Source of the DNA: Rotaria sp. Silwood1
Lineage: Eukaryota > Rotifera > Eurotatoria > Philodinida > Philodinidae
Assembly: GCA_905250075.1 (NCBI GenBank)
Contig: CAJNOP010000307.1
Span: 167,182 to 231,181 of the forward strand
Direction: 5' to 3'
DNA: 64,000 nucleotides
Below are positions 13,206 to 22,413 of the stretch, piece after piece. Under the pieces are notes generated by a model. It saw only the letters and a program-made list of their open reading frames with translations. It had not been told where the DNA came from and searched no databases. Both the position numbers and the translations under genes were made by a program. Position 1 is the first letter of the stretch. Every line of letters starts with the position of its first letter.

Positions 13206-13435
13206 TGAAGTATTATAGTAAAGACTATACCTATATGAATCAATTTCGATCATCTGATCGTCAAGCGTTAAAGTCACACAGATATTTTCATATAAGAAGA
13301 AAGAACTTTTTGATATTTTTTATTAGTAGTATAATAAATTCGCTTTTTGTTGCTCTACTTTTCTTAATTTTGACTTGTTTTGCTCATGAACTTGTTTCAA
13401 ATGAACCTAACAGTAAGTCAATATTAAATGGTTCG
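13206..13435 (+). CDS. Putative first exon of a membrane protein (orphan)
   Basis: The frame begins with ATG at 13206. It encodes a basic N-terminal stretch of about 35 residues (RQALKSHRYFHIRRKN) followed by a strong hydrophobic segment (FLIFFISSIINSLFVALLFL) and then a polar stretch, and it meets a consensus donor (aaca|gtaagt) near 13414. This is the layout of the cytosolic tail plus signal anchor of a type II membrane protein, a common opening of bdelloid multi-exon genes. No downstream exon could be linked before the transposon complex at 15198, so the gene is either decayed or its remaining exons are beyond recognition. Confidence 0.35.
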
Positions 13436-13439
13436 TAAC

Positions 13440-15197
13440 AAGAAAAGATAGAAGTTATATTATTTAATATTTTCTATATTTAAGATATTTTTGACAAATT
13501 AAAAGTCCAAATAACTGATGAAAATCTAATGAAATTTACAGCAATTCTACCAATATTTTCTTTACGAGATCTTATTTTTACATATTTGGCAAGCAAGATA
13601 TAATGTAAGCAGAACGATTTATTTTTAAAAATGATAGTAATAAATATAGGGTATCCTATATATTGAATTGTTGATACATATTGAATGACCGATGATAATT
13701 TTTTGCATTTGTCTATATATATAACCGATCCTTATATTTATTCTTTTTTTATTTTTAATATGTTTTTTATAGCCTTCTCATTATTTTTCTTGAATAAATA
13801 TTGATGCAACAGTATTTGATCATATTCTACTTTGACAGATTTTATACAATCTGACAAAGTATGAATTTATATATCTTTTTCGATAGAATTATTTGTTATA
13901 ATAGATCCAATGATATCAAGATAATTCGTTTCATTATTTTGAATAATTATACAGTCTATGGTTCTTAACTACTTGGTATTTCATAATCTATTTTTACAAT
14001 TTTTCAAGAGAAAAAATTTGTATTAAATATCGAAGTTAGGACAACAAGAATTTCTCTTATTCTTCTTATTATCAATATTTTTGCTTATTGATTTTTACAA
14101 AATTTTACATATCTTTTACAAATAGTTTTACATATGGTTTTCATAGTTTATTGTGAATCTTTGCTTTTGTCCGAATAAAACACTATATTTTATGATAAAG
14201 CTTTTAATCAAATAATTGTTTTAATAATGACTACTCTTCGTTTTATATTAAAGTTATAGAAAATCGTAAATGCCTATTGATGATCATTCTGTTGGATTAT
14301 GATTTCATTTGTTTTGTGAGAAAGTTTTTGAATATTTTCTAATCGCCTTGAAAGACTTATGATTGAATTTGACTATTTATTGATTTCATTTTATGAAAAG
14401 ATTAAAATACCAGAGATATCTACAGAAAGAAAACAATCAATTTTTTTTCTTGATAATTTCACTTTGCTTGTCACCTGTAAGACATATGCATAACATGTGG
14501 CAAAAAACAAACACAAACAAATAAATATCATTACTTTTGTTGTTTTTTTTTAATATCATCCAGCTGTCGATATATCAAAAACTGATATTGACATGAACGA
14601 AGTAAATGACACTTTTACCAAAATATGTTGCATATTCATTACCTCTATCCGTATGTGAACAAACTCGGCATGTGATTGATTTGTTTCTTGATCTCGTATA
14701 TCCATATAGTGCTCGTCTATAGTCAACACTCGTCGTACACAAATGATTTTCCAAATAAATATAAATCTTGTATTCAATTTATATTTTGTCATCAAATTCA
14801 ATCATGGCATACTCAATCAAGTCTTGTTTCTTCAGTAGTTATGACTATAGCTCGTGAACAGTCCTCTTGAATGGAATACATTTCTTCTAATACTTCATCA
14901 TCGAAATTAATCGACTGATTATAATCAATTACAAATTACTTTTTTACTCAAACAAATGTAAAATGCAATAAGTTTGAATCATATTTGAATTTCACCAAAC
15001 ATTAGATTCAATGCAAAAAAAGCAGTAGATGATGGTCTTCTCACATGAGCAAAGGTGCAAATATATGGATTAATAGGCAACAGCTCAGCCGCTCGATTTA
15101 CACATTCGTATATGAATGAAAAGAGACTATTTTTATAGATATTTTTCTAAAATAATCAATGAAAACATTATTTTAGATTTTAGATCTTAGTTTTGCT
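13440..15197. other. AT-rich stretch, no gene recognised
   Basis: Short frames on both strands around 14556-14870 overlap one another and match nothing known. Downstream exons of the membrane-protein exon at 13206 might lie here, but none can be supported. Confidence 0.4.
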
Positions 15198-16601
15198 CAT
15201 GGGCGGCGCAAGGTCAATTTTGTAGGGATAGCAATAAACTGTTAAATGAGCTCCGCTTTCTTCCCCTTGCTCAGTCCGATGCAAAAAATTTTTTTCATGA
15301 GAACTGAACTTCTCGATTGCACTGTATGCAAAGCTCAAGCATTAACTCCTCTAGTAGTGCATTAAACCCGCTTTAATTAGTATATGCACTTTTTATTGAA
15401 TACGTTTACTTCTTCAATTTTAGTCTTCAATCACTATTAGATGTTCACAAATGTTTATTATTAATAGGAAAAAATAGGTTCTTATTCGAGAATGATATAC
15501 AATTATTTTGTTCGTTTTCAAAAATTGTTTTTTCTTTTATGTTTTTTCGATAGAAAAGCAGTTCCAATAGTATCAATATCAATTTCGAAATCTCGTTCCA
15601 ACGGGTGTCCAATATAAATGGCCGGTTTTTGTATGTCAGATTTTAATCTTTAAAAATTTTTATTAAAAAACCGAGTATACCACAAGATGCAGCGTGAAAA
15701 GCTCTACAATTCATAAAGCAAGACTGATTTTGGTTGTTTAATTTTGATTTTGAAAAAGGCAAAATTCTAAACGACCACTTTTCGAAGGTGTCAAAAAACC
15801 ATTCCTTCGCTCTTATTTTATCTGTGTATCTCTTAATATGTTTTCTTTAAAAAAGTATAATACACCAGAAGGTGCAGCGTGAAAAGATCTACAATCTGCA
15901 AAGTAAAGCATATTTTGGTTATGTAATTTTTGTTTTCAAAAAAAAGTAAAATTCCGTGAAAATAATATCCATTGTACCTAAAAGATCATTTTTCTATTCC
16001 AATGAGCAAATCATTTTTTTTCTTGTTTCATCATTTTATCACCTAATTGGTTTTATCACATATACCTCAAGATGCAGCGTAAAAAGTTCTACAGTGTACA
16101 AAGTGAAGCTTTTCTAATTGTATACTTTGTATTTTGAAAAGAAACAAAATTCTGTGAGACCGTTATGCGCAGCGTCGAAAATTGATTGCGCAGAATTCCA
16201 TTTGTTTTGAAAATACCAAGTATACAATTAAAATAAACTTTCCTTTGTAGCTGCAGAGATCTTTACGCTGCATCTAATGCTAATTTCTGTGCTTTTTTAA
16301 AATGTATTTAAAGATTAAAATATGAAATAGAAAAATTGACCATTTATTATGGGACACTCGATATATGTTGCTGGAAACAGATACATCAGGATAGCAATAA
16401 ACAATTTCTGAGACTAAAATTCAATCTTCCTACATAAATACAGAATCACATCGAATATATGTGTGTTGAATAAAGTAGTTTTACTCTAGGATATACAGGA
16501 AGCGTGAAAAATTAGAGAAAGCAATAAGTTCTTATTGATTCCAATAATTTATTTTAGGGGTTGCAATTGCTAACTATTGCATTGCTGGCGCGCCGCCTAT
16601 G
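15198..16601. mobile_element. Transposon complex abutting the ART-TPR relic; outer ends share GGCGGCGC
   Basis: The left edge (catgggcggcgc, 15198) and right edge (gcgccgcctatg, ending 16601) are inverted copies in otherwise AT-rich DNA. Just inside, related motifs (gggatagcaataaac at about 15226, ggatagcaataaac at about 16391) suggest subterminal repeats. GC-rich ends like this occur in hAT elements, but no 8-bp duplication was found, so the boundary and family are tentative. The element surrounds a second one (15602-16360). Its right end touches the 5' limit of the recognisable ART domain, suggesting it truncated that gene. Confidence 0.45.
15602..16360. mobile_element. Nested element with ~60-bp TIRs and internal ~190-bp repeats
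   Basis: The left end (cgggtgtccaatataaatgg...) and right end (inverse of cgagtgtcccataataaatg) form terminal repeats of about 60 bp, which also share the attttaatctttaaa block. Inside, a unit starting gatgcagcgtgaaaag recurs at about 15686, 15871 and 16071 (spacing 185-200 bp), and an inverted copy (ctttacgctgcatc) lies at 16261. There is no coding capacity. The GTGTCC-type end is reminiscent of mariner-like MITEs, but no TA duplication is evident. Confidence 0.7.
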
Positions 16602-17549
16602 TCATCTATCATATGCTAAACAAAGCATTGGGCACTATGTAAGTGGAAACTCTTCTCAAAATGGACGTCTTCATTCGTGGTTTACATCAAAACATTCAAA
16701 AACTTCATTCAAAACAATCGCAACAAATACAAGACGGCTTATTATCTTCATCAACAACGCTTCCAGTGTACCGTGGTAAAACCATGACGAAGAGAGATTT
16801 CGAAGAAAACTAAAACAAAGTGAACTCATGTCGTTCAATAATTTCCTATCCAAAACTGACGATCGAAATGTTGCCATTGTTTGTATTTCGAAATGACTAT
16901 CGATCGATCGATTTCAATGGCTCCGTTTGCCTGCATCGATCAAATAAGTGACTATCCGAAAGAGAATGAAATTCTTTTTTCAACGCATACGGTTTTTTTT
17001 GGCGTTCAGCAAATCAAAGAAATCCAAAAGAATAGAATCACAATATGACAAGTTAAACTTATGCTCACCAATGAAAATGATGACACACAGCTTAATTCTC
17101 TTACGCAACACATGCGAGAGAAGCTCACTGGAACCGAATGCCAACGAATGGATCTCTTGTTATGGAAGCTCGGTGAGAATGACAAGGCAGAACAAGTGTA
17201 CACAATCTTACTCGAGCAGGCATCCAATGAGAGCGATAAAGCTTATTGTTATAATCAACTTGGACTGATCAAATATAACGAAGGACAATACAAAAAAGCG
17301 ATCGATTTTTACGAAAAAACACGCGATATCCACAAGAAAACTCTTCCTCCAAATGATCCTACCTTGGCTTCTACCTATAACAACATCGGTATGGTGTATT
17401 CTAGCATAGGAGAATACTCGAAAGCACTTTCGCTTCTGTAAAAATGGCTTGAGATACGACAAAAATCACTGCCATCAAATCATCCAGATATTGCACAATC
17501 GAAAAGAAACATCGAAAATGTAGAAAAGAAAATTCAATTGTTTTTTTAA
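16596..17549 (+). pseudogene. Broken ADP-ribosyltransferase-TPR gene
   Basis: The region retains the two halves of a protein class I associate strongly with bdelloids: an arginine-type ADP-ribosyltransferase domain followed by kinesin-light-chain-like tetratricopeptide repeats. The ART half shows FIRGLHQNIQKLH, then LPVYRG (the R of the R-S-E signature), SFNNFLS (the STS-type strand) and ENEILFSTHTVF (the E-x-E strand). The TPR half shows AYCYNQLGLIKYNEGQYKKA, then LASTYNNIGMVYSSIGEYSK and a final partial repeat. The copy is fossil: it has several breaks, and its 5' portion is missing next to the transposon complex ending at 16601. Family members transfer ADP-ribose from NAD to proteins; no activity is expected here. 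Identification of the family is firm; the age is probably moderate, since motifs remain readable. Confidence 0.85.
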
Positions 17550-19754
17550 CGAAAAAATAAACTAGCTTCTTGAACACTTGACTCGCTGAAGCGCACCAGT
17601 TGCAAGATTTTTTGCACGCACGACCATGAATGCCCACCGTACTCTACTGTCTAGTACAGTGGAAAAGTCGATAACAGTAGGCAAACATACACCTAGGTAT
17701 GCATGACTAGTACATCCGTGACCATTAGTATCTCATCAAAGAAACAACAATGACAAGATAGACACATTAGTCATACATACATAAATGTGTGTGGGTGTAG
17801 ACACTCTCTTCATTCACACCTACACCCACACACATCTCATCTTCAGACAACGATAAAGTCTTGATTTTTTTTTCAAGAAATGCACCATCAAAAGCTTTAC
17901 GAAGCTGTATGAGCAAATTACTAGTGCAAGACAAGAAGAGGTCTTCGAAACATTTTTATTATTATAAATACGGTGGGAAGTAGCACCAATATGTAGGTGT
18001 TTCATTTTGACTAAAGAAAAAGTCATCAAAACATGTTCGTAGAGATTTGTTCTGGCATTTTTTGTGAAGGTTTTCACGGCACACCTTTTGAAAAACAAAT
18101 CAAGGTTTTTATCATTTATCCATGCTGATATACATGCAAAATACAGAATGTTGTAAATATTTTGGCACACCCATTATCGTCCTGAATTTATTAAGATACG
18201 ACCTGATTCAACATTACGGTCTAATCTTGCATATGATTGATCTTATATCTACCTCAAAAATGATGTTTTACTTTTCATGATTTTATTTTTTATTTTTTAA
18301 ACTATAATTACCTTTTTATTCTTCCTAGTGTACAATGAAGTGACGTCAACTGAAATTATAATCGGCTACAATGAAATAATATTTATGAAGTGAATCACAC
18401 ATGTTCATTTTTCGTACATATTTAAAAAATGCGATGGAACAACATAACTTGATGCAATTCAACCAATATTCGAATTCGTGTGGGATTATTATGATTTTGA
18501 TATTAAAATATTTTTTGTAGTCTGATGTAAGGGTCCTTATGTATAATTCAATTCAACTAATAATGAACTTACACTTCGTTCTCCTTTTAAGATTTATAGC
18601 TCTTTTCTCCTTTTTGTAGTCTGCTTCGCTTTCGCCCTCACTCCCACTTTCAATTTTTTTTTCTTTTGTTTTTATTGAAAATTTGTTTTTTTGTTTTTGT
18701 TCATGCTTATAATTTTTAATGCATAGCTTTGATAAGTGTTTTAATATCTTAATAAATCAAACAAAACGCGTTGGAGAAATTGACTCTGAATTTTTTTTAT
18801 TAATTTTCATCAAAGCACATTGATATATTATTCTACTGAATTTTCGACTTGATCATTTAGTGGAAAGCAAGAGTTTGGAAGCAGCAGATTATCTTATGCG
18901 ATACACAGGTAAGTCGATGAATTTTTTACTTGGTTTAAGTATACTTCCACTTACAAGCTCTATTTATTATTGTAACTGCTTCGGATGATCGTGGATACAA
19001 CTACCAATGTTGGTGTTATGTAGTTGTGTTTGTGGGTGTGGTTCTTCTACAGACCTACATCTACAGCTATCCTCATCTGACTGGGATTGTAGTCGTGTTC
19101 CCTGTTAAGTGTAAAGAGATGAATACGCACTGCATTTTAATTAATGTCAAAAAAGAAAAAACAATGGCTTTCAGCCGCAGCCGATACTTACTTTAAAATG
19201 ATTTTGTTTGCCATTCTACATCTTTCATTCCATTAGTAAATGGTAACATGTAAGCGAAAGTGAAGGAAAACAAACAGACTAATAGAAGTGTGTGATTGTT
19301 TGATTAAGCTTCGTGATATTTTTCAATAAACTCAGGTAGGCACGAATCGGGTAACTTCATTCAATAATGATTCTTACACAACTCTATTAAACAGAATTCG
19401 AACATGAAGTTTCACCATACTATCGAAAATATATTCTTTGCGTTGAGTTCTCATATATTCATTGTCCAAACAGTTTAGAAAGTGCCACACTTGTTTCGAG
19501 TTCATGCGATTCTTTCTTAGAAAGAGTGAAACTTTGGATTTCAGACAGAAATTGAATCGTGAAATAGTTTTCGAAGAAAAGGCAATACAGATAATGTGGA
19601 TGTGAACATTTCCATCACACATTCTGGATGATTCTTCAGAATTAGTCCATGGTTGTCGAAATTTGCGTTCGTCGATGATGTTCTTTACCGATCTCAATAT
19701 TGCCGAATAAATTCATAGCCGCACAGGAGCTTGGATCAAATCTGATTTGCTGTA
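17550..19754. other. Stretch with only doubtful coding signals
   Basis: A 50-nt exon-like piece near 18860-18909 (acceptor ttag, donor acag|gtaagt) encodes VESKSLEAADYLMRYTG, but it has no partners. Minus-strand frames at 17820-18170 and 19374-19697 resemble no family. Apart from the hairpin at 17787, nothing else is recognised. Confidence 0.4.
17787..17833. repeat. G/T-rich hairpin (14-bp perfect arms)
   Basis: The arm gtgtgtgggtgtag (17787-17800) is exactly complementary in inverse to ctacacccacacac (17820-17833) across a 19-nt loop. Similar G/T-rich and C/A-rich pairs occur at several other places in the window. Confidence 0.8.
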
Positions 19755-20867
19755 CTTAGGGGATACTAAAAGTATCGAGATTTTCAACAAGAAAATAGAG
19801 AAATAAGTTAATCTAGATTTTATTTCATTAAATATACAAAGTAATAATCGCCTTGATTATTTACACACAACAGCATATGTTCTAGTCAGTTAACTAAAGT
19901 TCTTTTTATTGTCATTTTCGTTGACTAAGTTCATGATCCTAGCTAGAGCACGATGTAAGGATTCTAAATTGCTTTGCTCAATTGAATTTTGTTTGATCAG
20001 ATCGAATAATCAAAAAAAATATGCTGCTAGATTTCGAGAATACTGTCATTGTCGAATAATTTTGGTAACTAACGATTAGAAATAGTTTGAAATACTTTAA
20101 TGCTTATGTGATTTTACATTTTCGTAATGTAGTTTTACTGCACACGTACTCGACATTGGTCTATTCATTCGGATGTTCTCTATACGAGTTTCTAAGCAAT
20201 AATTGATGTAGTAGTGGCAAGCGATGGTTTTCATATGGCCAACACGATCAATTAACGCAGACTACTCGTTTTGAAAAAAATCCGATATAGGGTTTTTGAA
20301 GCAAAGTGACTGCATCGTATCACAGTAGATGAAGCGCCTCCAACCAATGTCAAGATAACATTCGAGGATTTTCCACCAACTCCTTTATGATAAAACCATG
20401 ATTCGTCACTTGTCGTTACATCATAGAATCACTATGTTGTTTGCCATAGACGGATCATTTTTTCAATGGCACTGCGACTTATATTAGTCTGCAGCTGCAT
20501 TTCATTAATCATAAAGTGAGGGTCATCATCAATGAAGCAGCGAACTTCTTCATTATTTGTAGATGGTGTCTCTGTCACAGGTTGATTGAGTTGTCGTTAG
20601 TCTTCAATCTCTTCTTACCATGGCCGAATCACATTGACTATTTAGTAACTGTATTATCAGATGAAACTTGATCGTCGAAAAATGCATACAATTCATCATG
20701 AATTGATTTCGGCTGAATGTTAAGTGCAGTACGAACCTTTATGTAGAAACGAAAAATTTCCTTATTGATTTAACAATAGCGATGCACAGCAGATCGTGAA
20801 ACGAACCTCCTAGTCTGACGCTTTTATCATCTTTGTTACTTTTTACCAAAGTATAAAGAGTGTCCCA
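19755..20867 (-). mobile_element. Dead mariner-family transposon
   Basis: Read on the minus strand, transposase pieces appear in the correct order. The N-terminal helix-turn-helix part gives RFYIKVRTALNIQPKSIHDE (about 20750-20690). The start of the catalytic core gives VTSDESWFYHKGVGGKSSN with one catalytic Asp (about 20420-20370). Later pieces give SKTLYRIFFKTSSLR, then FDLIKQN near 19980 and NNQGDYY near 19855. The second and third catalytic Asp positions are replaced (HYEN for HHDN; YFF for the CDFW context), a middle segment is missing, and several stops interrupt the frame. Ends resembling inverted repeats (ggggatactaaaagtat at about 19758, and the inverse of gggacactctttatac at about 20865) are loosely similar, so the limits are approximate. 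Confidence 0.82.
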
Positions 20868-21039
20868 GAAATTCTGGAACGATTTCAAAATTCATTATTT
20901 TCGTATTTAATAAAAACCAACTCCTTGAAACTTTGAAAGTTTATTGCACATACTTACTACTTCATAAGCACATAGTTTGAAGTCTATAGCTTTTATTATG
21001 ATTGAGAATCGGTAACAACATTTCCATGTACTATTTTTT

Positions 21040-21700
21040 TTTCAACTTTGCTCAATATCTTGGTTTTTATTTAAAAAATAACGATTTGTTATAAGATTTG
21101 ACTAGAGTTGATTGTAGTCGAGGAATCTGAATCTATAAACAGTTTCCAAAACTTTCGAGTTCGATTTCTTTACTAAAAAAAACTTTTCTTTTAAGAAAAA
21201 GACAATTTTTACTAAAGTTTCAACAAAGATCCATGATGTGAAGGAATCCAAATCTGCAATCGGTGTTTTGACAGTTATGAGTTTGACTTTTGTGTAACGA
21301 AATACGGTTTTTTTTTAAGAAAAAAAAAGATTTTTCTTCGAAAAAACGTGTTTATTTTTATTTATTTTCTCAACTAAAACGTTTTTATCTTTGCGCGAAA
21401 ACAAATTATTTTAGTAAAAAAAATCGTTTTTGTGCTAAACAAAATATTCAGTTACAAAAAAGTAAAACTCAAAACTGCGAGAAACAGATTGCAGATTCGG
21501 ATTCTTTCATCCCAGGAACTTTTGGTGAACCTTTATTAAAAATTACTTTTTTCTTAAAAAAGTTTGTTATTAATAAAGAAATCGACTTTAAAAGTTTTGA
21601 AAGCCGTTCATCGATTTGGGTATCTTGACTCCGATTACTTTCGGTCAAACTTTCAAAAAATCGTCATTTTTTCTAAAGTTGCCTTTGGTTTGATAAAGTG
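21040..21700. mobile_element. Large near-palindromic foldback element (~300-bp arms)
   Basis: The sequence from about 21050 to 21320 recurs in inverse from about 21430 to 21690. Matching blocks include gaatccaaatctgcaatc versus the inverse of gattgcagattcggattc, ttcgatttctttacta versus taataaagaaatcgac, and the ttaagaaaaa..aattttta blocks. Identity is about 75-80%. The frame across 21290-21628 is composed of arm sequence and is not a gene. No terminal duplication was identified. It lies directly beyond the mariner end at about 20867. Confidence 0.75.
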
Positions 21701-21867
21701 GCAAACCTTTCATTAGTAGGAACTACTAGGAACAAAATATTACACAGAACCAAAAACTATCAGCGACTGTTGAACGTTAATAGCGATTTCTCGGGACTAT
21801 CAGTAATATCACGGGACCACAATAGGTCTAAATGAATTACCAGATATATTGGGCTTTTTTTAAGGGC

Positions 21868-22140
21868 TTATACGAAAACTGAGATGGGTACTAACGTAGG
21901 AGGTATAGGGGATAGTACAGACAAAACATATTTGAAATCTACATAGCATTTCGGCTCTACAAGACAGAATAAGGCATGCGACATATAGAATGCGGATGTC
22001 GTAGCAAATATTGCTTGTTGAGCGGTAGCCATGACAACTGTTTTTGCGGGTGTGAAGTGTCGGTGTGCAGTGTTGGGTGTGGGTGTGAGTGTGGGTCTCG
22101 GCATGCATGGGGCCTAGCAAAACACACACCTACACTCACA
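21868..22140. repeat. G/T-rich tract with imperfect hairpin
   Basis: Around 22045-22140 a tract of gtgtgggtgtgagtgtgggt is followed by acctacactcaca, whose inverse matches 12 of 13 positions of tgtgagtgtgggt. The overlapping open frames on both strands are by-products of the simple sequence. The flanking part from 21868 holds no recognisable gene. Confidence 0.6.
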
Positions 22141-22413
22141 ACTCCAATCAGAAATTCTTCTGTAGACTATCGAGAACTTGTTTCAATAATCGAAAGTATA
22201 TCAAATCGTGAACCTTTGAGATAATTAGTTGCGATTGAGAAATATTGTGAAAATCTTGCGTTTTCGGCAATATTCTTTATACTTTGTTTTTCTTTCGAAA
22301 TCATGTAACTGAAATTAATTAATATTCGAATATAAGATTTCTTAGTAGTGTGTTCATAATTGATTCTTCGTCACCATCGTGATCGTTGTTCGAAAGTGGA
22401 ATCAAACGTAAAA

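Noticed and set aside
17820-18170. 116-codon minus-strand frame
   Set aside because: No family resemblance; it begins in the G/T hairpin and lacks supporting exons.
19374-19697. 107-codon minus-strand frame just left of the mariner
   Set aside because: Considered as a transposase extension, but the recognisable mariner C-terminus ends at about 19850 and this frame matches nothing.
21290-21628. 112-codon frame rich in Lys and Phe
   Set aside because: It consists of the inverted arms of the foldback element; its composition reflects poly-A/T runs.
21860-22139. Overlapping minus-strand frames rich in Pro, Thr and His
   Set aside because: By-products of a G/T-rich simple tract read on the opposite strand in several frames.
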